Below, in pieces: positions 32,717 through 44,728 of a stretch of DNA of 64,000 bases. Position 1 is the first letter of the stretch; every line of letters begins with the position of its first letter. This stretch comes from DASQYE01 sp036389675. Lineage in GTDB: Bacteria > Acidobacteriota > Blastocatellia > Pyrinomonadales > Pyrinomonadaceae. The DNA is taken from assembly GCA_036389675.1 (NCBI GenBank), contig DASVWI010000037.1:242870-306869 (forward strand), in the 5' to 3' direction. The notes below the pieces were generated by a model. It did no database searches and was not told the origin of the DNA. It saw only the letters and a list, made by a program, of their open reading frames with translations. Made by a program: the position numbers and the translations under genes.

Positions 32717-33976
32717 TTAAGAGTTACTCCTGCCCGACAGGTTGTTTTTAGAGATCACACGGTCAAGCGCGTCCGGGACTAAACGCTCGGCAAACCCCGC
32801 GATAAAACACCAGATAATCAGGAGAGCGTAATCAGAGCCGCCGGCTGGGCCGGATTGGGCCAGAAACTCTTTGACCCCGAGGCTCTTTTTCGGCACGGGC
32901 TTGGGCGTCGCCACGGGTGACGGCGATGGCGAGGGCGACGGCGACGGCGATACGGATGGTGACGGAGACGGAGACAGGTCAGCCGCATTCTTCACCACCG
33001 TTTCCGGAGACGGCGACGGCACGGGCGTGGGCTTTGGCGAAAGCGAGGGCGACGGTTGCGGTGACGGCGAGGGTGACGATGAGGGCGTTGGGGACGGAGT
33101 CGGGGTCTCGTTTTGAGCGGACAGTTGCGCGACCGTCGTGGGCGGCGGCGTATAGATGGCGGGGAAAAAGCTGCCCGTCAGAATCTGGCTCGTAAACATC
33201 AGGTAGAGCAGTATGGCAAAAATGGCCCCCGTGATCGGCGCTATGAAAACGGAGTAAGAGCCGTAGAAAAGGAGCGATAGGTTGTAAAGAGAATCGCCCT
33301 CGGTCGGGGGTGATTGAATGCGCTGTAGGGCGCTGACGAACCCGCCCATCGCTCCCGTCACAACCACCACGAAAATTGTCAGGCTGGATATTTTCTCCGT
33401 CCCCGCCAGCGTCGTCGTGCCGCGTATGCCTCCTTCGAGGAAGAGGTAGGCGACGATGCCGAGCAGTGTGACGAGAGAGAAAAGACACAGGCCCGCCGCG
33501 TACAGGGTCAATCCCCTCAGTCGTGCTTCACGCACTGGCAGGATGGCGTAGCGCAGGTAGAGCCTACCGAGCAGGTCTTTGAGGTCTTCACGCAACAATT
33601 TTTCATAGTCCACACGGGTCGCATGCGGCGGGTCGGTCGGGTCTGGCGGGCTCATCAGATCAGGCGGCTTCGAGGCCATGTAGTCGTCAAACTCTTTTTG
33701 ACCGGCCACGCTGCGATAGTCGTAACGCAGGCGCATGATCTTGCTGCGTAACTTCTCGACGGGCTGAAAATTCGCCAGTATCAGCTCGAAATAGTAGACA
33801 TCATTCCATGAGAGCGTCGCGTTCTCGCGCTTGGTCGGCAGCTCGTCAATAAAAGCTTTGGCCTCGTCGTCACCGATGGTGGATTTGATCGCCAGATACT
33901 CGCTATACAAATGATCGAAGTACAGCAGCACGGGCGCGTCCATCGGGCGTATCTTTAAGAAGTAGGCTAAATTCAT
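32717..33976 (-). CDS. Membrane protein with Pro-Ser repeat linker, function unknown
   Basis: Predicted 419 residues. The N-terminal 150 residues are soluble and charged; three to four hydrophobic segments follow (about 160-182, 197-217, 232-262). Residues about 290-375 are an uninterrupted Pro/Ser-rich region of 'PSPSPSP' type, coded by GGCGAC-like hexanucleotides, and a last hydrophobic helix lies near 393-407. This suggests a membrane protein with a flexible loop. No family recognised. The Pro-Ser array may vary in length by slippage. Confidence 0.7.
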   Translation of the reverse strand: MNLAYFLKIRPMDAPVLLYFDHLYSEYLAIKSTIGDDEAKAFIDELPTKRENATLSWNDVYYFELILANFQPVEKLRSKIMRLRYDYRSVAGQKEFDDYMASKPPDLMSPPDPTDPPHATRVDYEKLLREDLKDLLGRLYLRYAILPVREARLRGLTLYAAGLCLFSLVTLLGIVAYLFLEGGIRGTTTLAGTEKISSLTIFVVVVTGAMGGFVSALQRIQSPPTEGDSLYNLSLLFYGSYSVFIAPITGAIFAILLYLMFTSQILTGSFFPAIYTPPPTTVAQLSAQNETPTPSPTPSSSPSPSPQPSPSLSPKPTPVPSPSPETVVKNAADLSPSPSPSVSPSPSPSPSPSPVATPKPVPKKSLGVKEFLAQSGPAGGSDYALLIIWCFIAGFAERLVPDALDRVISKNNLSGRSNS

Positions 33977-34332
33977 AGTGATTGCCTCCGCGAGAGTGAA
34001 AGGGATTCGGAGCGATCAGGAAGCGCCCTCAAGCGCGGCTGCTCCGCGCTTCCCATCCTAGAGCACGTCTTTATGGCCTGATCGGAAATTCCCGCCGAAC
34101 TACTTATCGAAATGTCGGGCCGACGATTGCGTTTGTCCTGCTGGCTCTTTTTTCCGACAAGTATGAGAAGCCGAATAAATGGCGGTGGGCTTAAGGGTGT
34201 AAGTCTTTCGCCGGGGTAGCGAGCGCGTGTGAAACGCCGACACGATAACCCCGCCCCGGGCGGATGTCAATAATTTTGCATTGACGGGAAAGCTAAAAAG
34301 CCGTTGGTAAGGACGCCCGCCTTCGCTTTTGT
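33977..34332. other. Intergenic stretch, nothing seen
   Basis: The 356 bases between two minus-strand genes contain no credible frame and none of the heptad hairpins found elsewhere. A T-rich stretch near 34310-34330 follows the next gene's stop on the other side only. Confidence 0.4.
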
Positions 34333-35337
34333 CTAGGGAGCTTTGGGGGGCTCCAACTGCACGCCCCCGGTTTCCGTGCTGAAGCGTTTGTATTCGCTGT
34401 AGCTGATGACGGAATCCGACGAGACGTGATCGAAGAGCTTCGGGTAATCAGCCCCGTTGATGCGAGAAGACTTCGGCAGCCAGACGCCTTCGGGCAGGCG
34501 TGTCATCTCAAGATAAACGGCGGGAGGTTTGTCGCTCGCTGATGTCGAATCAGCATCGCTCGCCGGCTTCGCGCTCAAGGGCCATGCGGCCAGCCGCGTC
34601 ACAATCCTGTCCTCGGCATCAATCCAGATCGTGCCCGTGAGCTGCGCTATATATTTTTCCTTATCGCCCAATTGCGCGCCCGCTTGCGGGGTAAAGCTCA
34701 TGACCAGCGTTTCGCGCCCCTCAACCTGTTCGCGCCCGATTAGCTTTAGCTCGCACGCTCTGAGGAAAGTGCGAGCATCAAGGGCCGCGCCGCCGCGGTG
34801 GATGCCGAAGGCGGCGCGGGAATCAACGGTGCGCGGGTATGTGCCGACGGGAAGCATACCGGTCGTGGCCTCCGTGGCTTTCTCAGGCTGAGCGTCGGGC
34901 GAGCGCTCGATCTCATCCTCGGCCTTTTCGAGTCGCTTGCCCGCCTGCAAACGATCCTTCTCCATCTCACCGGGCGGCACAGGGACACCGTTGCGGCTCG
35001 TCAGCAGAAGCACGCCGCGCGCACGCGTGCCGCTCTTTAAAGTCGGGATATAGACCTCGTAGACCCGCGTGTCTTCTTTGACCTGTCCCTTCTTATTCTT
35101 CTCGCGCTTGACGAGCGTCATCACGTAGAAGTATTCGATCAGCATGTCCCCGGAGCCTTTGCAGGTCGCCTCCTTCGTCAGGGCCGGCACGTCTACAGCC
35201 TTGTCTCCAACCGCCGCCGGGACTATCGACTCGCAGGCTTTGGGGATTGCGGTGCTGCGTTTGCCCAGCTCGACATGCACATCCTGCGCGCATACGGGAA
35301 GCACAAACGCGCTCGCCAGTAGAATCGCCTTGCCCAT
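34333..35337 (-). CDS. Secreted protein of unknown function
   Basis: Predicted 334 residues from the ATG at 35337, with signal peptide 'MGKAILLASAFVLPVCA' (cleavage before QD). A TTG at 35361 would lengthen the leader and has a fair ribosome site. Recognisable stretches include 'DMLIEYFYVMTLVKREKNKK' and 'LIGREQVEGRETLVMSFTPQ', then 'GTIWIDAEDRIVTRLAAWPL' and 'VWLPKSSRING'. The second half resembles the beta-sheet pattern of lipoprotein-carrier or LolA-like folds. That is only a fold-level guess. It is followed on the same strand by no partner; the next gene upstream is 35391-36065. Confidence 0.7.
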   Translation of the reverse strand: MGKAILLASAFVLPVCAQDVHVELGKRSTAIPKACESIVPAAVGDKAVDVPALTKEATCKGSGDMLIEYFYVMTLVKREKNKKGQVKEDTRVYEVYIPTLKSGTRARGVLLLTSRNGVPVPPGEMEKDRLQAGKRLEKAEDEIERSPDAQPEKATEATTGMLPVGTYPRTVDSRAAFGIHRGGAALDARTFLRACELKLIGREQVEGRETLVMSFTPQAGAQLGDKEKYIAQLTGTIWIDAEDRIVTRLAAWPLSAKPASDADSTSASDKPPAVYLEMTRLPEGVWLPKSSRINGADYPKLFDHVSSDSVISYSEYKRFSTETGGVQLEPPKAP

Positions 35338-35390
35338 GCTTTTCCAACAGTCCGGTCGCAACTCTTCCCTCTCTCTCCTCTCAGGCGGCC

Positions 35391-36065
35391 TTAGAGCATC
35401 CAGGTATCGCGGTCAGCGAAGTATGTGGGCGCTCCCTGCGGGTGCAGCTTGCGAAACTCTTTATAACGCGCGACCAGTTGTCTGTACCTTTTCTCGGACG
35501 AGCGCAGGCGCGCGTGCGGTATCTCGCGCAGGTGGTTTTCCACCTTCCAGAGATTGCGCGGCGAGAAGCGCCAGTCGTAGTTTCCGAGCGCGTACAGATT
35601 GGTCGTGGCATAGCCGGTGATGCGCCCCGTCAGGTCAACGTAAGGGTCGAAATAACTCCACGCCAGATCGCGCAGGCGACCGAACACCGGGCGGCGTCCG
35701 TGCAGGCCCGTGTCGCGCGAGCGCCCGACGGAGCCCCATCGCCCGTCTTTTTGAAAGACGAAGACGACGTGATCGAGTTGATCCTGTGATTCCAGGCTCA
35801 GCAACATCGGCGGATAGCCGTGCTGTTCCAGAACCACCGCCGCGAAGAGCGCCGCTTCCATACAATGTGCCTCCCCGCGCCGCAACACTTCGCGGAAGGA
35901 ACGCTGCGACTCGCCCTCGCGCTCCCAGTTATAAGGGAGAGTTCGCAGGTAGCGCTGCACCTGTCTCGGAGTGCGAAGCCTTTGGATCAGTCCCCACTCT
36001 CTAGGGGTGAAAGCATCTCTGCCCGGCGCATTGTTCATCGCAAAAGCTATTAACAGAAGAGACAT
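35391..36065 (-). CDS. Transglutaminase-like (Cys-His-Asp) protein
   Basis: Predicted 224 residues. 'RRGEAHCMEAALFAAVVLEQ' (about 63-82) contains a Cys at a helix start, 'QDQLDHVVFVFQKDGRWGSV' supplies a His about 30 residues later, and 'DPYVDLTGRITGY' an Asp; this order fits the transglutaminase-like cysteine peptidase fold. The beginning 'MSLLLIAFAM' might be a short export signal, but start choice is uncertain because a repeat hairpin lies directly ahead. Biochemical role unknown. The preceding gene (34333-35337) is on the same strand. Confidence 0.6.
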   Translation of the reverse strand: MSLLLIAFAMNNAPGRDAFTPREWGLIQRLRTPRQVQRYLRTLPYNWEREGESQRSFREVLRRGEAHCMEAALFAAVVLEQHGYPPMLLSLESQDQLDHVVFVFQKDGRWGSVGRSRDTGLHGRRPVFGRLRDLAWSYFDPYVDLTGRITGYATTNLYALGNYDWRFSPRNLWKVENHLREIPHARLRSSEKRYRQLVARYKEFRKLHPQGAPTYFADRDTWML

Positions 36066-36205
36066 GAAAAAGGCAAAAGCATTTTGGATTTTGGATTAAC
36101 GCTTCGTCCGTCTCGAAGGTTGGAATAGAGCCGTCAAGCCGGGGGTCGCTCGCCGATCCGGAATCCAGAAACTAAAATTGATCAACCCTTTGCCTTTCTT
36201 GTCGC
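36065..36205. repeat. Composite heptad hairpin (AAAAGGC plus ATTTTGG units)
   Basis: Left: AAAAAGGC then AAAAGCATTTTGGATTTTGG. Right: GGAATCCAGAAACTAAAAT, then CCCTTTGCCTTTCTT. Both known unit families occur together here in inverted positions around about 70 bases. Arms are more eroded than in other copies. Confidence 0.55.
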
Positions 36206-36332
36206 AGGCCCGTGGATAATGTTAAAGTGCTTGACTTGATACCGAAATCACATCAACGATTTCAGACGCGGACGCGCCGACGAGTCCCACCCGCATAGGC
36301 TGCGGCGTCGCATCCCGCTCAAATTTTCTTTT

Positions 36333-36578
36333 ATGAATATGAAACCACAAATCTCCCACTTTCAGATGACGCGCGCTGAGCAGGAGGCGGAAACAGAGGC
36401 TCGCCGCCTCGAAAGTCAGATCGAGCAGGCGCTCGCCGCGGTCGCCGTTCGTACGAACACGGATGCCGACGGATTGGAAGCGTGCGCCAACGGTTTGGAG
36501 CGCGCCGCCCGCGATATGGTCGTCGCCTTGCGTGAGCTGGCGCGCGAGCGCCGTCTCGCACGCGAAGAAGCCAGGTAG
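36333..36578 (+). CDS. Small coiled-coil-like protein, function unknown
   Basis: Predicted 81 residues, almost wholly alpha-helical and rich in Glu, Ala and Arg ('EAETEARRLESQIEQALAAV'; 'RDMVVALRELARERRLAREE'). No signal or membrane part. It lies about 90 bases before pckA and has no visible ribosome site of good quality. It could be a real short protein or chance; I favour real from its regular helix periodicity. Confidence 0.4.
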   Translation: MNMKPQISHFQMTRAEQEAETEARRLESQIEQALAAVAVRTNTDADGLEACANGLERAARDMVVALRELARERRLAREEAR

Positions 36579-36671
36579 GCTCGAAGGGAACAGGCAAGCG
36601 CATCTCTACGCGTCGCAGCGCTCCGCAGCGCATCTCAAGCTTTGTACATATTGAAATGATTTGGAGCATTT

Positions 36672-38306
<1,635 letters not shown>

Positions 38307-38328
38307 GACAGCAGGAATCCAAAGCATG

Positions 38329-38360
38329 AAGGGCGGCTAATCGAAAGCCGCCCTTTGCTT
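38329..38360. terminator. Terminator after pckA
   Basis: AAGGGCGGCT (38329-38338) pairs with AGCCGCCCTT (38346-38355), followed by TGCTTTT. It may serve both convergent genes. Confidence 0.85.
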
Positions 38361-38400
38361 TTGCAGTTGAGGCAAAGACAGGTCAACGCTTCGGGAATTT

Positions 38401-39300
38401 TCAGTCGCCCTCAATATGGATGGAGAGTACTTTGAGGTGCTGGCCCACGCGCACGAGGTCTATGTGAAAGGGCAGGAGGCTGGCGCAGATCAGGCGCGTG
38501 CCCGCCGGGTAGCCGTAGTATTCCTCGCCGAGAGTATAGCTGTAAGGCTTCAGTAGATTTTCATGATCAGCCTCGTTCGTGTACGCATCGCTCTCGCTCC
38601 GTTTACTTCTTATCAGCTCGTCCGCGGGAAGCGTTAAGGGAAGCGTCCTGATGTGGGCGCGCAGGAGAACGACGGCCTGTTCCAGTGCGGTCGTCAGGAC
38701 GCGCAACTGTTCAATGGTCTTGATGCCTTTCTCCTCCGCCCGATCTTCTGTCTCCTGCTGCTGCCCCTCAGGCTCAGCCGCGCCGTTCGCTTTGTCTCCC
38801 GTCTCTTCGTCCATGAGAGCTTTCAGGGTCGGGTTGCTCTCAAACACGTTCCAGACCTCGGCGGGGATGATCTCCCTGACGTTCACATCCCGCTCGTCAT
38901 CCGTTGACCTGATGGTTTCGTGTACTGCGTATAGGCGTAGCATCAGATGCAGGAAGTTGGTCACCGCTACGTAGTGTCGTCGCAGATCGAGATCAGCTTC
39001 CGGCGTCAGTTGCTCCTTCTTGAGCTGTGCGAGAAAGATCAGCTCCGGCTCGTGGCGCAGACGCTGCGTAAAGTCGCTGACGTAGAACTCATCGATGAGC
39101 GGCCCTATGTCTTCTGTCTCCTGCCAACGCTTAGTCAGCCGTGCCGTAAGCTCAAGCGCCTCACGTTCCTCTTGCGCCGTGATCTTATCTACGTCTTTAT
39201 TAGCGGGCGTCTCGTCCTGTTCGTTCTGCGCGGCAAGGGCCGTCGCGTTAACCATGAGAGTGACGGTGAGCAGCAATGTGATGAGCGGTCGCAGCTTCAT
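38401..39300 (-). CDS. Secreted protein of unknown function
   Basis: Predicted 299 residues. Signal peptide 1-24 ('LLLTVTLMVNATALA'). The chain is helical and acidic; 'LIDEFYVSDFTQRLRHEPEL' and 'RRHYVAVTNFLHLMLRLYAV' stand out, and an Asp/Glu/Gln-rich low-complexity part lies near 165-200. The end 'GYPAGTRLICASLLPFHIDL' has a beta-like pattern. No known family recognised. It faces pckA tail to tail. Confidence 0.65.
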   Translation of the reverse strand: MKLRPLITLLLTVTLMVNATALAAQNEQDETPANKDVDKITAQEEREALELTARLTKRWQETEDIGPLIDEFYVSDFTQRLRHEPELIFLAQLKKEQLTPEADLDLRRHYVAVTNFLHLMLRLYAVHETIRSTDDERDVNVREIIPAEVWNVFESNPTLKALMDEETGDKANGAAEPEGQQQETEDRAEEKGIKTIEQLRVLTTALEQAVVLLRAHIRTLPLTLPADELIRSKRSESDAYTNEADHENLLKPYSYTLGEEYYGYPAGTRLICASLLPFHIDLVRVGQHLKVLSIHIEGD

Positions 39301-39571
39301 ATCAGTGGTCGTCTCCTGCCTGCGTGCAAGCCGCGCGCCCCCAGCGGCTTTGCTTTACGCGCCCCGATGATTGCGGGACGCCAATGCCCTCCCCCTCGCA
39401 GTAAGGCTTAATGGCAACGCGCGTGCCGTCCGGCTTCAAGCATAAAATCGGGGGCGCGTGTGCCCGCCCGAATACGTCGAGCGCCGTCCGCGGCTACCAT
39501 GTGAAAGAAAATCGCGGCGCTACCGCAGCGGGATGATGTGATAGACTTACGGAAATTATAAGGCGTAGCGC

Positions 39572-41266
39572 GTGACGCTTTTCCTTAGAGGCCGAGATGA
39601 TGAAAGCGTGATGACCGATCAGGCTGACGATTCCGCACAGAAGCGTGACATGAGCCCGGCAGATACGGCGTCGAGTATTCCCGCCGCAGACCTTGAGGAT
39701 CGGGCGCGCTCAGAGAGCGCCATGACCCTGCGTACGGTGGTCGAGACGGTGCGCAGAGTCATGCGCGCGGACACGGCCAGCGTCGCGACCTTCTCGCTCT
39801 CAACCAGAACAATCGTCTGGAAGGCCCTGAGCGGCTTTCGCTCCGAGCTCGGCGCTGGGGGTGGTGGCGGCGTGGGCGGCGACCATGACATTAGGATGCC
39901 GCTGCGCGGTCACTCATACGAAATGGCTGCGACCTCCGGCAACCTCACGATCATCGAAGGCATAGGCACGAGCGACGAGCTTCCCGCGGAGGATTTTCCT
40001 TTACACAGCGCGGAGGGCGTGCTTGATGTCGTGATAGCTCCGCTGAAGGCTCGCGGCGAGACGCTCGGCGCGCTCGTCGTCGGCTATCGCTCGGCGCACA
40101 GGTTTACGGATGAGGAGAAGCGGCTGCTGGAAGATTTGGCGGAGATGGCCGCGATGGTGCTCGACAACGCGCGTCTCATAGAGACGGTCGGCGCGGGCAA
40201 GAGAATCTGGGAGCAGACCTTTGACGCCATCCCTGACGGCATTATCGTTCACGATCACCTGATGCGGATCGTGCGCTCGAACGCGCACGCGGCGGAGATG
40301 ATGAATCTCTCGCTCTCGGAAACCATCGGGCTCTCCTGCGCCGACGCTTTCGCCCGTCTCTTCGGCGAGCGCGCCGCCGCTTATCACATGGGCCAATCGA
40401 CGGGCACAGCCTCGTCCTTCGAGCTACAGGCCGAAGACGGTCGTCGTTATCTGGTCTCGGTCGCGCCGCTCGATCAGCCGGGCAGCCCCGGCGGGAGCGT
40501 GATCACTTGGAGCGACGTGACGGAGCTGTCGGAGATGCAGGAGCAACTGTCGCGCTCGCGCAGGCTCGCGACCGTGGGCCAACTGGCCGCGGGCGTCGCG
40601 CACGAGATTAACAATCCGCTCGCCGCCATCACGACCTGCGCGGAAGCGACCCTGCGCGACCTGCGCTCGGGCGCTGACACGGCCCGCCTCGCAGACGAAC
40701 GCGAGTGGACTTTCTATCTCGAAGAGATCATTCGCCAGGCGCTCAGGTGTAAGGCGATCACGCGCGGCCTGCTCGATCTGTCGCGCCAGCGTCGTCCGCA
40801 CCGCACGGCCTGCGACATCAACGCGCTCGTCGCGCAAAGCACCCGGTTGGCCCAGCAGCGCGTCGCGTCCGAGGCGGTCAAGGTCACGGTCGAGCTTGAC
40901 GAAAACGTCGGCGAAGTGTCGACCGACGCGGGCATGGTGCGACAGGTTCTGGACAATCTTTTGAGCAATGCTTTGGACGCCGTGGGCTCTGAGGGACAGA
41001 TCGTCGTGCAGACGGTGCGCGAGGGCGAGCGCGTCGCCATAGAGATAGCGGACTCCGGCCACGGCATCCCGCCCGAGCTGCTCGTCCGCATCTTCGATCC
41101 CTTCTTCACCACCAAAGACCCGGGCAAAGGCTCCGGGCTCGGCCTCGCCATCTGTTACACGCTCGCCGAAGCTCTCGGCGGCGCGCTCACGGTCGAATCC
41201 AAGCAGAACACGGGCAGCCGCTTCCGCCTCTGGATTCCCCGACGAGCGCCGGAGAAAGAGGGATGA
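39572..41266 (+). CDS. Sensor histidine kinase with GAF and PAS domains
   Basis: Predicted 564 residues, soluble (no membrane helix). GAF domain about 40-205 ('VRRVMRADTASVATFSLSTR', 'LLEDLAEMAAMVLDNARLIE'). PAS about 208-320 ('IPDGIIVHDHLMRIVRSNAH'). The phospho-acceptor is His344 in 'AAGVAHEINNPLAAITTCAE'. ATP-binding: 'NLLSNALDAVGSEG' (N box), 'DSGHGIPPEL' (G1), 'GKGSGLGLAICYTLAEALGG' (G2). Its partner is the NtrC-type regulator 41388-42827. The GTG start at 39572 is not certain; ATG at 39611 is possible. The last codons before the stop (K-E-G) are repeat-derived. Confidence 0.92.
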   Translation: MTLFLRGRDDESVMTDQADDSAQKRDMSPADTASSIPAADLEDRARSESAMTLRTVVETVRRVMRADTASVATFSLSTRTIVWKALSGFRSELGAGGGGGVGGDHDIRMPLRGHSYEMAATSGNLTIIEGIGTSDELPAEDFPLHSAEGVLDVVIAPLKARGETLGALVVGYRSAHRFTDEEKRLLEDLAEMAAMVLDNARLIETVGAGKRIWEQTFDAIPDGIIVHDHLMRIVRSNAHAAEMMNLSLSETIGLSCADAFARLFGERAAAYHMGQSTGTASSFELQAEDGRRYLVSVAPLDQPGSPGGSVITWSDVTELSEMQEQLSRSRRLATVGQLAAGVAHEINNPLAAITTCAEATLRDLRSGADTARLADEREWTFYLEEIIRQALRCKAITRGLLDLSRQRRPHRTACDINALVAQSTRLAQQRVASEAVKVTVELDENVGEVSTDAGMVRQVLDNLLSNALDAVGSEGQIVVQTVREGERVAIEIADSGHGIPPELLVRIFDPFFTTKDPGKGSGLGLAICYTLAEALGGALTVESKQNTGSRFRLWIPRRAPEKEG

Positions 41267-41387
41267 AAGACAAGATTCGATGGGAAGGAGGGACGAAGGG
41301 AGAAAGAGTGTGATGAAAGATGACGAATGAAAGCAATACTGGCTTTACCTTTCATTCCTTATCGCTCATCGCTCATCCCTCATCCTT

Positions 41388-41389
<2 letters not shown>
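41250..41389. repeat. Degenerate GGATGAA/ATCGCTC heptad hairpin between kinase and regulator
   Basis: Left part starts in the kinase stop (GAGGGATGAAAG) and continues with GGGAAGGAGGGACGAAGGGA. Right part is ATCGCTC, ATCGCTC, ATCCCTC, ATCCTTA (41361-41388), inverted relative to the left. The regulator's ATG is inside the last unit boundary. Confidence 0.65.
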
Positions 41390-42827
<1,438 letters not shown>

Positions 42828-42867
42828 GAGCCTCATCCAGATAGGCACTTGATCAATAGTAGATTCA

Positions 42868-42979
42868 AACAGGGACGGACGGAGATGGTCAGGATAAAAA
42901 CAGAAAGCAGAATAAGAACTAAACGCATTCAGGCATGAATCCGTCTTTCTTATCCTGAGCCTCTCCGTCCGTTCCTGTT
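42868..42979. repeat. Long inverted repeat downstream of the regulator
   Basis: Left arm about 42868-42905, right arm about 42945-42979; 35-odd bases each with scattered mismatches. Common core: ACGGACGGAG and GTCAGGATA with their complements CTCCGTCCGT and TATCCTGAG. It has no 7-bp periodicity. The loop is about 40 bases. It sits just before a FAD oxidoreductase start. Confidence 0.7.
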
Positions 42980-43001
42980 CATTCTCTTTCTTTAACTTTT
43001 C

Positions 43002-44177
43002 ATGACTGAGCGTGCGGACGTAGTTATCATCGGCGGCGGGATAGTGGGCACGAGCGTCGCGTATCACCTCGCGGAAGCGGGATGCGGCGATGTCCTGATA
43101 GTAGAGCGTGAAGGGGCACAGGGGCTGGGCTCGTCCGGCAAGGGTGCGGGCGGGGTGCGCGCGCAGTTCGCCACCGCGATCAACATAGAGATGTCGCTCT
43201 ATTCGATTGCCTTCTTCGCGCGCTTTGAGGAGTTGATGGGCCGCCCCTGTGGCTACAGGCCGGACGGATACCTGTTCGTCGCGACCAGCGAAGGGCAGCT
43301 TGCTTACCTCAAGGCGAATCGCGAGCGGCAGACGGCGCTCGGGCTCAAGGGCGTTGAGATGTTAACGCCCGAAGATATTCGCGGCGTCGTCCCGCAGTTG
43401 CGTGCGGACGATGTGGTCGGCGGCAGTTTTTGCCAGACCGACGGTTTTATAGAGCCCCTGAGAGTGATGCGAGGCTTTACGGAACGCGCCTGCGGGCTTG
43501 GAGCGAGAGTCTGGCTCGATGCCGAAGTGACGGGGATAGAGACAGAGCGCGGCGAAGTCTGTGGAGTTCGGACGACGCGCGGTGATATCTCGACGCGAAC
43601 GATTGTTAATGCGACGGGGGCTTGGGCCGCGCCTGTGGCGAAGCTTGCGGGCGTCTCTGTGCCGGTCGTGCCGCTCAGGCGACAACTCGTTATCACAGAG
43701 CCCTTCGATGCTCTGCCCGCGAGGCTTCCGATGGTCATAGACATGTCCAACGGTTTTCACTTCCGCCGCGAGCCGCCCGCCGCATCCCCATCGGGCGTGT
43801 TGATGGCATGGCCCGCTCCCGACGAGACGCCCGGTTTCAAGACTGATTTTGATCCTGCTTTCATCGAACAGATACTTGAGCGCGCACGGGCGCGCGTGCC
43901 CGGCTTTGATCGTGTGGTCGTAGATCGCGGGCGCTCGCGCGCCGGGCTTTACGAAGTGACGCCCGATCATCACGCCATCATAGGATGGGCTCCGGGCCTC
44001 AAGGGTCTGATGCTCGCCAACGGTTTCAGCGGTCATGGCGTGATGCATTCGCCTGCCACCGGACGAATGGTTTCGGAGATGATTCTGGGCGGGCGCTCAA
44101 CCACGATTGATGCCACGCCGCTGCGCGCCGAAAGATTCACGGAAGGCCGACTGCTCGAAGAGACCGCCGTTCTATGA
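43002..44177 (+). CDS. FAD-dependent amine/glycine oxidase-type oxidoreductase
   Basis: Predicted 391 residues. 'DVVIIGGGIVGTSVAYHLAE' (6-25) is the FAD dinucleotide motif (G-x-G-x2-G). 'RTIVNATGAWAAPVAKLAGV' is the second FAD motif, and 'GLMLANGFSGHGVMHSPATG' near the end (about 346-365) is the conserved C-terminal region of the DAO/SoxB family. Such enzymes oxidise amino-group substrates such as sarcosine or proline. Substrate undetermined. The gene has no clear operon partner. Confidence 0.85.
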   Translation: MTERADVVIIGGGIVGTSVAYHLAEAGCGDVLIVEREGAQGLGSSGKGAGGVRAQFATAINIEMSLYSIAFFARFEELMGRPCGYRPDGYLFVATSEGQLAYLKANRERQTALGLKGVEMLTPEDIRGVVPQLRADDVVGGSFCQTDGFIEPLRVMRGFTERACGLGARVWLDAEVTGIETERGEVCGVRTTRGDISTRTIVNATGAWAAPVAKLAGVSVPVVPLRRQLVITEPFDALPARLPMVIDMSNGFHFRREPPAASPSGVLMAWPAPDETPGFKTDFDPAFIEQILERARARVPGFDRVVVDRGRSRAGLYEVTPDHHAIIGWAPGLKGLMLANGFSGHGVMHSPATGRMVSEMILGGRSTTIDATPLRAERFTEGRLLEETAVL

Positions 44178-44248
44178 AGGGGTCAAAGGTGACAGCGCGC
44201 GCGTGCGACGCGACCTCACGCTGCTTAGGCTTTGGAGTATTAAGTACA

Positions 44249-44254
44249 TATAAT
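44249..44254 (+). promoter_or_regulatory. Possible -10 element of the DUF1737 gene
   Basis: TATAAT at 44249-44254 is a consensus -10 hexamer, 29 bases ahead of the ATG at 44283. The region 15-19 bases upstream (around 44226-44232) has only a weak -35 candidate. GAAAGGATAA gives the ribosome site. Confidence 0.45.
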
Positions 44255-44282
44255 CAAGGCACACGATAATGAAAGGATAAAT

Positions 44283-44477
44283 ATGGAATACACGATTATT
44301 GACGGCTTTAATGTGGAAGAGGTGATCGCCGCGATCAATGCGCGGCTCAAAGAGGGATGGGACTTGCACGGAAGCCTTGCCGTCACCTGCGCTGTTAATA
44401 CACAAGAGGGTTTGACCAACTACCTGTATGCACAGGCGCTGACAAAGAAAGCGCCCGAACAATGGTCTGCCGCCTGA
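44283..44477 (+). CDS. DUF1737 small protein
   Basis: Predicted 64 residues. 'YTIIDGFNVEEVIAAINARL' and 'EGWDLHGSLAVTC' fit the DUF1737 pattern, in which a short beta-alpha unit ends in K/R-x-G-W-x2-x-G. AAAGGAT lies six to ten bases ahead of the ATG. DUF1737 proteins are small cytoplasmic proteins of unknown function. The terminal 'KKAPEQWSAA' is unconserved. Confidence 0.75.
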   Translation: MEYTIIDGFNVEEVIAAINARLKEGWDLHGSLAVTCAVNTQEGLTNYLYAQALTKKAPEQWSAA

Positions 44478-44728
44478 CGGGCAAAAGCGGCGCAAGAGGT
44501 TTTTGCTCTCCCCCTGCGGCTTTCCACGCGGTATCTATACACGCCCCCCGCCGAGGGGTGACCGGCCAGACACGCCCAACTCAACAAAACGGCGCGAGTT
44601 TGTTACACTGTTGGTTTCCCTGACGCGCCTGTAAAAAGGGGTTACGGCCCTATTGGGTCGGGGATGATTCCGGCGGGCCTTTGGAGACCTTTAGCCACTT
44701 AGAGCCTTGCCCGCAGAGAAGAGTTTTT

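Noticed and set aside
32871..33116. Asp/Gly-repeat protein on the plus strand
   Set aside because: It is the mirror of the Pro-Ser repeat of the membrane protein gene; hexamer repeats leave several frames open.
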